Assembly (NCBI GenBank): GCA_005777205.1
Contig: SXNB01000179.1
Span: forward strand, 1 to 7,257
Length of the DNA stretch: 7,257 nt
Reading direction: 5' to 3'
From: Burkholderiales bacterium
GTDB taxonomy: Bacteria; Pseudomonadota; Gammaproteobacteria; Burkholderiales; SG8-39
The position numbers and the translations under genes were made by a program. Below the pieces are notes generated by a model. That model saw only the letters and a list, made by a program, of their open reading frames with translations, was not told the DNA's origin and made no database searches. The first letter of the stretch is position 1; each line of letters opens with the position of its first letter. This document shows, one piece after another, positions 1 to 5,859 of the stretch.

Positions 1-550
1 ACTCCTCCGGAACGATGCAGCGGTAGCTTCGTGACAGGCTGTCCACCACTGTGGCGCGCACGCAGCCCGAGGTCGAGCCGCCGGTCACCACCACCGTGTC
101 GACCTTGTGGAAGTTGAACACCGATTGCAGCTTGGTCTCGTGGAAGGCCGAGGCCATGCGCTTGTTGACGATGATGTCGCGGCTGCGGTCGATCTCCAGC
201 CGGTCGTCGAATTCGGCGCGGCGCGAGCCGGACTTGATGTTCTGCAGCGAATCCGGGGTGTCGGAGCGCGTCCCCCATACGCCGCAGTCTTCGCCGGAGT
301 CCATGTAGGCGACGTGGGTCCACACCACGGGGCAACGCTTGTCGCGAAACAGGCGCGCGAGCTGGTTCACGTAGTCGAGCTGCTTCGGGTCCGTCTCGTA
401 GGTGGTCACGAATTCGCCGACGCAGGTGTAGGCCTTCTGCAGGTCGACGTTGATCAGCGCCGGCCTCGAGCCGAAGCCGAAGCGCTTGCGCGTCGGATTA
501 GCCTTGAGCTCCTGGAAGAGTTGGCGCGCGGTCTTGTCGGACGTTTCCAT
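1..550 (-). CDS. Isochorismatase-family cysteine amidohydrolase (N-carbamoylsarcosine amidase-like), partial
   Basis: The minus strand reads open from an ATG at 550-548 to the left window edge, giving 183 residues without a stop; the C-terminal end lies outside. The protein has the isochorismatase-like hydrolase fold signature. A first strand ends in INVDLQKAY (Asp36), then comes VNKRMASAF (Lys130), then the nucleophile segment GGSTSGCVRATVVDS (Cys163). The Asp-Lys-Cys spacing of 94 and 33 residues is what N-carbamoylsarcosine amidase shows, and the GCVR.T/S.VD context is typical of the amidase branch (carbamoylsarcosine, maleamate and biuret hydrolases) rather than true isochorismatases. Such enzymes are cytosolic and hydrolyse an amide or ureido C-N bond through a thioester intermediate, releasing ammonia or a carbamoyl product. 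A TGAGG ribosome site precedes the ATG by 5 nt. The gene lies 41 nt downstream of the broken SnoaL-like gene, so the two were probably co-transcribed. The family and triad are firm; the substrate is unknown. Confidence 0.92.
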   Translation of the reverse strand, partial: METSDKTARQLFQELKANPTRKRFGFGSRPALINVDLQKAYTCVGEFVTTYETDPKQLDYVNQLARLFRDKRCPVVWTHVAYMDSGEDCGVWGTRSDTPDSLQNIKSGSRRAEFDDRLEIDRSRDIIVNKRMASAFHETKLQSVFNFHKVDTVVVTGGSTSGCVRATVVDSLSRSYRCIVPEE

Positions 551-555
551 GTGTA

Positions 556-560
556 CCTCA
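556..560 (-). promoter_or_regulatory. Ribosome binding site of the amidohydrolase
   Basis: The minus strand reads TGAGG five bases before the ATG at 550-548. This supports that codon as the start, and the protein begins with a normal family N-terminus at that point. Confidence 0.6.
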
Positions 561-591
561 GGTCAGGTGTGCATCTGAAGATCAATTCGCT

Positions 592-836
592 TTAAGCTTG
601 CTTCCGCAGCTGTTCGCCGAGATCATTCCAGGCGCCTCGTCGATGCGCTCAAAGCGCTTCTTGACCCAGCGGTAGCGGCCCCCCCCGTGGGCCACGAGGT
701 CCTCGAGGCGGGTGAATCGCGCGCCGCCTGGGAACAGCATGGCGAAATCGTCCGCGAGAAAGGAGCGCGCGGCCGCAAGATCGCGCCGCTCCATCGCACC
801 GAGAAACGCAGGCAGCAGTTCTGTAGGTTTCATCAT
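592..836 (-). pseudogene. SnoaL/NTF2-like family gene with internal deletion and frameshift
   Basis: The minus strand from the ATG at 836-834 (or the adjacent ATG at 833) encodes MMKPTELLPAFLGAMERRDL followed by a segment with FLADDFAMLFPGG and RYRWVKKRFERIDEA. This is the N-terminal half of a SnoaL-like, nuclear-transport-factor-2-fold polyketide-cyclase-type protein. After about base 632 this frame continues with an unrelated tail (MISANSCGSKLKAN) and stops at 584-582. A neighbouring frame over the same bases reads AWNDLGEQLRKQA and stops at 594-592; a WND(L/M).E ending is what I expect at the C-terminus of this family. The two parts together span only about 82 codons against roughly 120-140 for intact members, and the distance is not a multiple of three. 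I infer loss of some 40-50 central codons with a frame change. An 8-C run at 679-686 lies inside the gene but does not appear to break the frame. A short 84-105 residue product from the first frame cannot be excluded. The role of the intact protein is unknown. Confidence 0.6.
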
Positions 837-916
837 CCCGGGAGGGGGTCGCGACTGGACTGCATTCGGGCAATCCTGATTAGAATGAATATTACTCACT
901 TTTCTGGGGGGCGGCG
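837..916. promoter_or_regulatory. Divergent promoter region between the two transcription units
   Basis: This 80-nt gap separates the minus-strand SnoaL-like/amidohydrolase pair from the plus-strand NIPSNAP-to-transporter genes, so it should hold promoters for both. It contains the most AT-rich stretch nearby (about 876-903). For the plus strand, TAGAAT at 881-886 matches five of six bases of a sigma-70 -10 box. TGGACT at 856-861 is a weak -35 with a long 19-nt spacer. For the minus strand I see no convincing hexamer pair. A G-rich stretch (906-914) just before the ATG at 917 probably serves as ribosome site. The promoter assignment rests on position and one hexamer only. Confidence 0.4.
886..898. 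promoter_or_regulatory. Imperfect palindrome, candidate operator
   Basis: TGAATATTACTCA reads as half-sites TGAATA and TGAGTA around a central T, with five of six half-site positions symmetric. It sits directly after the candidate -10 box (881-886) in the divergent gap, where a repressor could control both directions. TetR- and GntR-type regulators bind palindromes of this general size, but no regulator gene lies in the window, so no protein can be named. Confidence 0.3.
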
Positions 917-1246
917 ATGGTTGTGGACTTTCGGCAGTACACGCTGAAGACCGGCACGGTGCAGGCGTTCCTGGAGATGTTCCAGCAGGAGGGACTCGAA
1001 CCGCAGCAGCGGATCCTGGGCAATTTCATGGGCCTGTACCGCACCGAGATTGGCGACGTCAACCAGATCATCATGATGTTCGGCTACGCGGATTCCGGCG
1101 TGCGGGAGCGGCGAAGAGCGGCCCTCTACAAGGATCCCGCCTTTGCTGCCTACCTGAAGAAGGCGCGCGAGCTGATTGTGAAGCAGGAAGTCCGCCTGCT
1201 GGTTGCCGCGCCCTGCAATCCCCGCATTGACGGCGTCGAGGCCTGA
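917..1246 (+). CDS. NIPSNAP family protein
   Basis: This 109-residue protein has the layout of bacterial NIPSNAP proteins, small ferredoxin-like alpha/beta-barrel domains about 100-110 residues long. The first strand is VDFRQYTLKTGTVQAFLEMF (residues 3-22). It is followed by an EGL.PQQRILGNFMGLYRTEIG segment (from 26) in which a strand and turn precede the conserved TEIG.VNQI element, then a MMFGYAD strand and an R.RRAALYKDPAFAAYL helix typical of the family. No signal peptide or membrane segment is present, so it should be cytosolic. The family has no settled biochemical role; members often occur beside catabolic or oxidoreductase genes, as here. The stop is 2 nt before the start of the flavoprotein, so the two are translationally linked. 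It is the first gene of the plus-strand unit. The family is confident, the function is not. Confidence 0.85.
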   Translation: MVVDFRQYTLKTGTVQAFLEMFQQEGLEPQQRILGNFMGLYRTEIGDVNQIIMMFGYADSGVRERRRAALYKDPAFAAYLKKARELIVKQEVRLLVAAPCNPRIDGVEA

Positions 1247-1248
1247 GC

Positions 1249-2655
1249 ATGGCAGTCCTCCCGGTCGCGGAAGCCAGGTTCGAGTACTCAGTCCCGGTGC
1301 TCGTCATCGGCGCGGGGGCGTGCGGATTGACAGCGGCCCTCGCGGCGAAGGAGGCCGGCGCGGACGTACTGGTCCTCGAGCGCGACGCGAAGCCGACCGG
1401 CAGCACGACGCTCTCGACGGGCCTGATTCCCGCCGCCGGCACGCGCTACCAGAAGGCGCTCGGCATCGCGGACGCGCCGGAACTGCTCGCCGGCGACATC
1501 TGGCGCAAGGCGAAGGGCCAGACCGACCGAGCGATCGTCGATGCGGTTGCCGCCGCCTCCGGCCCGACGGTGGAGTGGCTCGCCGACCACCACGGCGTCG
1601 CGTTCAAGCTGGTCGAGGGCTTCCTCTATCCGGGGCACTCGGTGCTGCGCATGCACGGTACGCCGCATCGTACCGGTGAAGAACTCGAGAGCGCGCTGCT
1701 TGCCGCGGCCGGACGGCTGGACATCGACATCATGACCAGCGCCACCGCGACCGACCTCTTTGCGCAAAGCGACGGGCGCGTTACTGCGGTGCGCTTCAGC
1801 CGTCCGGATGGCACGCAGGAAACCATTGGCTGCGGTGCGCTCGTGCTTGCCTGCTGCGGCTTCGGCGGCGACAAGGAGATGGTGCGCCGCGAGATTCCCG
1901 AGATCGCCGATGCCGAGTTCTGGGGACACGTCGGCAACAAGGGTGACGCCGTCAAGTGGGGCCGCGAGCTGGGTGCGGCGCTCGCGGATCTGGGCAGCTA
2001 CCAGGGTCACGGCGCGGTCGCGGTTCCCTATGGCAACCCGCTCAACTGGGGCGTGCTGATGAACGGCGGCTACCAGGTCAATTCGCTCGGCCTGCGGTTC
2101 TCGAATGAGGTGCGCGGCTACTCCGAGCAGGCGGTCGAGGTGATCGCGCAGCCCGGAAAAATCGCCTGGGACATTTTCGACGAGATCCGGGAGCGGCCGA
2201 TTCTCGGCTTCGCCGACTACGAGGCAATCCACTCCCTCGGTGGCGTTCGCAAGGCCGCGAGCCTGAGCGAACTGGCCGCGCTGCTCGGGATCCCGGTGGA
2301 CGCCCTGGCGCGCACCGACGCCGAAGTGAATTTGCGGAGGGAAGGCAAAGGCGAAGATCGCTGGCATCGTAGCTTCCGTGGAACGCAGCCGTTGCAGGCA
2401 CCATTTTGCGCAGTCAAAGTCACCGGCGCGTTATTCCATACCCAGGGCGGCGTGGTGATTGGTGCCTCGGCCCGTGTCCTGCGCCCCGACCGTAGCCCGC
2501 TACCCAACATTTTCGCGGGCGGGGGCGCCGCCCGCGGGCTTTCGGGGCCGTCCAACTGGGGCTACTTCTCGGGGGCCGGGCTGCTCACCGCAACCACGCT
2601 CGGGCGCATCGCTGGCACGAGTGCGGGGCGGCTCGTTGCGGGAGGAAATGCGTGA
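1249..2655 (+). CDS. FAD-dependent oxidoreductase, FAD_binding_2 (fumarate reductase flavoprotein-like)
   Basis: The 468-residue protein begins with a Rossmann dinucleotide fold: VLVIGAGACGLTAALAA with GxGxxG at residues 21-26 and the ribose-binding Glu44 in LVLERD. A Ser/Thr-rich FAD contact (GSTTLSTG) follows near residue 51. Further on are a segment with RTGEELESAL, LVLACCGFGGD, NEVRGYSEQA, and near the end PLQAPF (381-386), HTQGG (397-401) and a C-terminal FAD loop (NIFAGGGAARGLSG). This order is that of the fumarate reductase/succinate dehydrogenase flavoprotein superfamily, which also contains 3-ketosteroid-delta1-dehydrogenases and tricarballylate dehydrogenase. Such enzymes reduce or introduce a C=C bond next to a carbonyl or carboxylate. 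There is no covalent-FAD histidine motif, haem domain or Tat signal, so it is probably a soluble cytosolic enzyme with non-covalent FAD. The start is 2 nt after the NIPSNAP stop and the end overlaps the quinone oxidoreductase by 4 nt. The substrate is unknown. Confidence 0.9.
   Translation: MAVLPVAEARFEYSVPVLVIGAGACGLTAALAAKEAGADVLVLERDAKPTGSTTLSTGLIPAAGTRYQKALGIADAPELLAGDIWRKAKGQTDRAIVDAVAAASGPTVEWLADHHGVAFKLVEGFLYPGHSVLRMHGTPHRTGEELESALLAAAGRLDIDIMTSATATDLFAQSDGRVTAVRFSRPDGTQETIGCGALVLACCGFGGDKEMVRREIPEIADAEFWGHVGNKGDAVKWGRELGAALADLGSYQGHGAVAVPYGNPLNWGVLMNGGYQVNSLGLRFSNEVRGYSEQAVEVIAQPGKIAWDIFDEIRERPILGFADYEAIHSLGGVRKAASLSELAALLGIPVDALARTDAEVNLRREGKGEDRWHRSFRGTQPLQAPFCAVKVTGALFHTQGGVVIGASARVLRPDRSPLPNIFAGGGAARGLSGPSNWGYFSGAGLLTATTLGRIAGTSAGRLVAGGNA
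2641..2645 (+). promoter_or_regulatory. Ribosome binding site that selects a GTG start
   Basis: GGAGG lies 6 nt before the GTG at 2652. The closer ATG at 2648 is out of frame with the quinone oxidoreductase, so this site supports GTG, which shares GTGA with the flavoprotein stop. An in-frame ATG four codons later is the alternative. Confidence 0.65.
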
Positions 2656-3638
2656 ACCGCGCGATGGTATTGAATCGCTTCGGCGGCCCGGAAGTACTCG
2701 AGATGTGCGCCGTTCCGGAGGTTGCGCCCGGCCCGGGCGAAATCCGCATCCGACATGCCGCCATCGGCGTCAATTTCACCGACGTGCACGGGCGCCGCGG
2801 AGACTACCGCGACCTTCACGATCTTCCCAAACCGCTCGTGCTCGGCATGGAGGCGGTCGGCGTAGTCGAGGCAGCCGGTCCCGGGGCGGAGCGGTTCCGG
2901 ACCGGGGACCGCGTTGCCTACGCAACGCGCCCGCTCGGCGCGTATTGCGAGGCGCGGAATTTCCCGGCGGCGCGCTGCGTGCCGGTTCCCGCGGGACTTG
3001 CCGATGAGGTGGTGGCGGCGACCTTCCTCAAGGGTCTGACCGTCCACGTGCTAGTGCGGCGCGTGTTTCGCGTCGAGCCGCGGGCCTGGGTCGTGTTCCA
3101 TTCGGCAGCCGGCGGCGTCGGCGCGCTCGCTGGCCAGTGGCTGCGCGCGCTCGGCGCCCGCGCGATCGGCATCGTGGGCTCGGCGGCCAAGGTCGCGAGT
3201 GCTCTGGAGAGCGGCTACGAGGCGGTGTTTGTGGATGGCCGCGACGATTGGCCCGCGCGGGTGCGCGAGCTGACCAGCGGCGCCGGCGTGGCGGTGGTCT
3301 ACGACCCGGTGGGGCTCGCCACCTGGGAGGGCTCGATTGCCTGCCTCGGCAGTCGCGGCCGCCTGGTGTGCTTCGGCAATTCCTCGGGCTTGGTGCCGCC
3401 GCTTTCGGTGAATCTGCTGCGCGACCGCGGCAGCCTGTGGATCACCTGGGTGCGCTTTGGTGACTACACCGCGACGCCGGATGAGCTCGAGGCTGCGGCG
3501 CGCGACCTGTTCGATGCGCTCGGGGGCGGCCTGCTCCGCCCCCGCCCGCCGCGGACCCTGCCGCTTGCGCAAGCCGCGGAAGCGCATCGCCTGCTCGAGA
3601 GCCGCGAGACCACCGGCGCGCTCGTCCTGATTCCCTGA
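2652..3638 (+). CDS. NADPH:quinone oxidoreductase-type MDR family protein (zinc-free)
   Basis: The protein has 328 residues, about the length of E. coli Qor (327), and aligns with it along its whole length from memory: GVNFTDVHGRRGDY at 39-52 (Asn41, Asp44 and Tyr52 kept, the usual Tyr46 being His), GDRVAYA, FLKGLTV at 125-131, HSAAGGVGALAGQW with AAGGVG at 152-157, GSAAK with Lys180, a TWEGS..CL segment, FGNSSG at 241-246 and an ESR...LVLIP end with Arg318. The catalytic zinc cysteines and the structural zinc loop of alcohol dehydrogenases are absent, as in quinone oxidoreductases. Family members reduce quinones or the C=C bond of alpha,beta-unsaturated carbonyls with NADPH in the cytosol. 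Lys180 and Arg318 suggest NADPH use, although the tyrosine expected near 194 for the 2'-phosphate appears replaced. The start is GTG with a GTGA overlap to the flavoprotein, so the two are probably co-translated. The physiological substrate is not known. Confidence 0.9.
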   Translation: MNRAMVLNRFGGPEVLEMCAVPEVAPGPGEIRIRHAAIGVNFTDVHGRRGDYRDLHDLPKPLVLGMEAVGVVEAAGPGAERFRTGDRVAYATRPLGAYCEARNFPAARCVPVPAGLADEVVAATFLKGLTVHVLVRRVFRVEPRAWVVFHSAAGGVGALAGQWLRALGARAIGIVGSAAKVASALESGYEAVFVDGRDDWPARVRELTSGAGVAVVYDPVGLATWEGSIACLGSRGRLVCFGNSSGLVPPLSVNLLRDRGSLWITWVRFGDYTATPDELEAAARDLFDALGGGLLRPRPPRTLPLAQAAEAHRLLESRETTGALVLIP

Positions 3639-3650
3639 GTGCCGCGGCAC
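3639..3650. repeat. 12-bp perfect palindrome directly after the quinone oxidoreductase stop
   Basis: GTGCCGCGGCAC is identical to its reverse complement and starts on the base after the stop codon. It could form only a short hairpin (about 4 bp with a 4-nt loop) in RNA. It might be an mRNA-end stabiliser or a protein site, but chance is plausible in such GC-rich DNA. Confidence 0.4.
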
Positions 3651-3693
3651 GGGCCTTCCTTTCGCCATGGCAATGTCATAAACTGATTCGGCG

Positions 3694-3709
3694 CTTTCAG
3701 AACCTTTCA
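3694..3709 (+). repeat. Two CTTTCA direct repeats spaced one helical turn
   Basis: CTTTCA occurs at 3694-3699 and again at 3704-3709, start to start 10 bp, about 25-40 bases before the binding-protein start. Tandem sites on one face of the helix are common for activators, but two 6-mers are weak evidence. Confidence 0.25.
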
Positions 3710-3724
3710 CAACAATTAACACTT

Positions 3725-3729
3725 GGAGG
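3725..3729 (+). promoter_or_regulatory. Ribosome binding site fixing the binding-protein start at 3735
   Basis: GGAGG is followed after 5 nt by the ATG at 3735. The in-frame TTG at 3723 overlaps this site and would add four residues (MEEF), so it is unlikely to be the start. The ATG also puts the Tat motif at the usual distance from the N-terminus. Confidence 0.85.
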
Positions 3730-3734
3730 AGTTC

Positions 3735-4958
3735 ATGGCGAATCGTAAATCCCGGATCACCCGCCGCAGGTTCATCGGCGCCACTGCCGCCGCTTCGGTC
3801 GCCTTCGGCGTCCCCACCCTGCTGCGCGCCCAGGCCAAGCCGATCAAGGTTGGCCTAGTGCATCCGATTACCGGTTTCCTAGCCTACAGTGGCGGCCAAT
3901 CGCGCATGGGCGCGATGCTGGCGATCGACGAAATCAACGCCGCCGGCGGCATCAAGTCGATGGGCGGGGCGAAACTGGAGGCGCTGCTCGGAGACAACCA
4001 GGCCAAGCCCGAGGTCGGCGTCAGCGTGGTGGAGCAGATGCAGGAGGCGGGCGTGTCGGCCTACATCGGCTGCTTCTCCAGCGCGGTCGCATTGCCCGCG
4101 ACGCAGGCGGCGGCCAAGTACAACACGCCGTTCGTCATCGACGTGGGCGCCTCCGACAATATCGTCAACCGCGGCCTGAAAAACGTGTTCCGCCTCAAGC
4201 CCGGTTTCAACGCCTGCGTCGACGACGCGATCCTCGGCTTGGGCGAGATCAACAAGGCGGCCGGCAACCCGGCCAAGTCGGCCGTGCTGGTGCACGAGGA
4301 GTCCGAATTCGGCACCGGCACCGCGAAGCTCCTCGCTGGCAAACTCCCTTCGATCGGCGTCGAGGTGAAGGAAGTCATGAAGCACGCCAACCCGACGCGC
4401 GACTTCGCGAACCTGGCGCTGCGCATCCGTGGGCTGAAGCCCGACCTGCTGATCATGAGCAACTACCAGAACGAGTACGTGCTGCTGGCGCGCACGCTGC
4501 ACCAGCAGAAGGTGGATCTGGTGGGCATGTTCTCGGTGCTGGGCGGCGGTTTCAACTACAAGTTCGTGCAGGAGCTGCCCGACGTCGCGCAGCACATGAT
4601 CGACACCAACCACTGGTTCGACCCCACCAATCCGAAGGCGCAGGCGAAGAAAAAGCAGGTCGAGGCGAAGGGATCGCTGTTCACTTTCGAGGTCTACCTC
4701 AGCTACAACGCGGTGAAGTTCCTGGCCGAGGGGTTCGAGCGCGCGGGCTCCGCCGACAAGGACAAGGTCAACGCCGCGCTCGCCGCCTCCAGTTGGTCCG
4801 ACCACTTCATGCCCTACGGGCCGACCAAGATGGTCAACGGCCAGAACACCGGCGGCAAGGCGTCGATCCAGCAGGCGAGCAAGAGCGACATAAACGTCAT
4901 CTGGCCGACCAAGTTCGCCTCGGCGAAGCCGGTGTTCCCGAAACCGAAGTTCAGCTAA
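3735..4958 (+). CDS. Branched-chain-amino-acid-type ABC transporter substrate-binding protein, Tat signal
   Basis: The 407-residue protein is a periplasmic-binding-protein type 1 of the LivK/LivJ class (Peripla_BP_6), which captures the ligand in the periplasm and hands it to the LivHM permease. The N-terminus carries a twin-arginine signal, TRRRFIG at residues 9-15, then a hydrophobic stretch ending in the AQA cleavage site (after residue 34), so it is probably folded before export. The mature part starts with KPIKVGLVHPITG, followed by GGQSRMGAMLAIDEIN (53-68), GDNQAKPEVG (87-95), FSSAVALPATQAAAKYNTPF (114-133), a HEESEFGTG hinge region, and a lobe-2 strand DLLIMSNYQNE (237-247). The length fits the family once the signal is removed. 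Homologues bind leucine/isoleucine/valine but also amides, urea or aromatic acids, and the ligand cannot be read from sequence. The permease gene follows after 31 nt. The catabolic genes upstream suggest a ligand fed to those enzymes. Confidence 0.93.
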   Translation: MANRKSRITRRRFIGATAAASVAFGVPTLLRAQAKPIKVGLVHPITGFLAYSGGQSRMGAMLAIDEINAAGGIKSMGGAKLEALLGDNQAKPEVGVSVVEQMQEAGVSAYIGCFSSAVALPATQAAAKYNTPFVIDVGASDNIVNRGLKNVFRLKPGFNACVDDAILGLGEINKAAGNPAKSAVLVHEESEFGTGTAKLLAGKLPSIGVEVKEVMKHANPTRDFANLALRIRGLKPDLLIMSNYQNEYVLLARTLHQQKVDLVGMFSVLGGGFNYKFVQELPDVAQHMIDTNHWFDPTNPKAQAKKKQVEAKGSLFTFEVYLSYNAVKFLAEGFERAGSADKDKVNAALAASSWSDHFMPYGPTKMVNGQNTGGKASIQQASKSDINVIWPTKFASAKPVFPKPKFS

Positions 4959-4974
4959 GTTACCGTAGCGCGAC

Positions 4975-4981
4975 GAAGGGG
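4975..4981 (+). promoter_or_regulatory. Ribosome binding site supporting a TTG start for livH
   Basis: GAAGGGG lies 8 nt before TTG at 4990. In this frame an upstream stop (TAG at 4966-4968) leaves no ATG or GTG between it and TTG, and the protein from TTG starts with the usual LivH N-terminus (DATILGAAVINGLLLGG). Confidence 0.6.
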
Positions 4982-4989
4982 CGGCCGCC

Positions 4990-5859
4990 TTGGATGCGAC
5001 GATCCTTGGTGCCGCCGTCATCAACGGCCTGCTGCTCGGCGGCAGCTACGCCCTGGTGGCGGTCGGCCTGACGCTGATCTACGGCGTCCTCCACATCATC
5101 AATTTCGCGCACGGCAGCATGCTGATGCTGGCGATGTACGGTGCCTTTTTTCTGCTGACCAAGGCGAAAATTGATCCCTACGCGGCGATCCCGCTGATGG
5201 TGGTCGCCATGTTTGCCGCCGGATACGTCCTTTACCGCGGCCTGATCGGCCGCTTCAGCCACGGCAAGGATGAAAACATCCTCCTGATCACGCTTGGCCT
5301 GTCGATTGTGCTGGAGAATGTGGCGCTTTTCTTCTTCACGGGTGACTCGCAGACCATCACCGTCAGCTACTCTGACCGGATGGTGGCGCTCGGCCCGGCG
5401 CTGGTGCCGCTGCCCAAGCTGGTGTCGTTCGTGGCGTCGCTCGTGCTGTGCGCCGTGCTGGCGTGGTTCATCGCGCGCACCGATACCGGCCGCGCCATCC
5501 GGGCGGTGGCAAAGGAGCGCCACGGGGCACGCCTGGTCGGCATCGACGTGGAAAAGATCTTCGCCGTCTCCTACGGCATCGGCATCGCCTGCCTCGGCGC
5601 CGCTGCTTGCCTGCTGATTCCCTCGTTCTACGTCTCGCCTTCGGTCGGGCACCTGTTCGTGATCGTCGCATTCACCATCGTGGTGCTCGGCGGCATGGGC
5701 AGCTTTGTCGGCGCTCTGGTGGGCGCGCTGATCATCGGCCTTACCGAGTCGCTGAGCGGACTGTTCCTCGGCGAGGCGCTGGGCCAGATCGGAATTTCCC
5801 TCATCTTCATCCTGATCCTGCTCTTCCGGCCGACGGGACTGTTCGGAGGCGCGCGGTGA
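4990..5859 (+). CDS. livH: Branched-chain-amino-acid-type ABC transporter permease LivH
   Basis: This 289-residue inner-membrane protein has about eight hydrophobic segments and the LivH landmarks: NGLLLGGSYALVAVGLTLIYG (12-32), the NFAHG motif (38-42), LLITLGLSIVLENVALFFF, a cytoplasmic loop DTGRAIRAVAKERHGARLVG (165-184) corresponding to the EAA-like contact with the ATPases, and VVLGGMGSFVGALVGALIIG (231-250), ending in LLFRPTGLFGG. Together with LivM it forms the channel of the importer. The start is TTG at 4990, since no other start codon lies between the preceding in-frame stop and this point. The gene follows the binding protein by 31 nt, and its stop shares GTGA with the livM start. 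The family is certain; the transported compound is not necessarily a branched-chain amino acid. Confidence 0.93.
   Translation: MDATILGAAVINGLLLGGSYALVAVGLTLIYGVLHIINFAHGSMLMLAMYGAFFLLTKAKIDPYAAIPLMVVAMFAAGYVLYRGLIGRFSHGKDENILLITLGLSIVLENVALFFFTGDSQTITVSYSDRMVALGPALVPLPKLVSFVASLVLCAVLAWFIARTDTGRAIRAVAKERHGARLVGIDVEKIFAVSYGIGIACLGAAACLLIPSFYVSPSVGHLFVIVAFTIVVLGGMGSFVGALVGALIIGLTESLSGLFLGEALGQIGISLIFILILLFRPTGLFGGAR
5845..5849 (+). promoter_or_regulatory. Ribosome binding site supporting a GTG start for livM
   Basis: GGAGG inside the end of livH precedes GTG at 5856 by 6 nt. The reading frame is open far upstream, so this site and the onset of LivM-like sequence decide the start. Confidence 0.75.

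Larger units (their letters stand above)
3639..3734. promoter_or_regulatory. Leader gap upstream of the transporter genes
   Basis: This 96-nt gap is the longest non-coding stretch in the window. It starts with a 12-bp perfect palindrome at 3639-3650 and holds a CTTTCA direct repeat (3694-3699 and 3704-3709) and an AT-rich end (3710-3724) before the GGAGG site. I see no convincing -35/-10 pair; CATAAA at 3677-3682 is a weak -10 without a partner. The palindrome is not followed by a U-run, so intrinsic termination is unlikely. The transporter may be read through from the enzyme genes or have its own weak promoter here. Confidence 0.35.

Noticed and set aside
107..595. A 162-codon plus-strand open frame at the left edge
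   Set aside because: It is antisense to the amidohydrolase, whose catalytic triad and ribosome site are on the minus strand.
679..686. A run of eight C (G on the coding strand) as a possible phase-variation switch
   Set aside because: The protein reads as family-like on both sides in the same frame, and the gene appears broken elsewhere, so there is no sign that slippage here matters.
1288..2367. A 359-codon minus-strand open frame opposite the flavoprotein
   Set aside because: The opposite strand carries the Rossmann and HTQGG motifs; this frame is composition-driven.
2514..2536. A 9-bp GC-only inverted repeat with a 5-nt loop that could be a terminator
   Set aside because: It lies inside the flavoprotein gene in Gly/Ala/Arg codons, has no following U-run, and the gene continues for over 100 bases.
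3879..5024. A 381-codon minus-strand open frame opposite the binding protein
   Set aside because: Shadow of a clear Peripla_BP_6 gene, rich in Arg/Val/His/Leu runs without recognisable domains.
5448..5855. A longer livM starting upstream inside livH
   Set aside because: The upstream extension is arginine-rich shadow sequence. LivM-like membrane sequence and the GGAGG site point to GTG at 5856.
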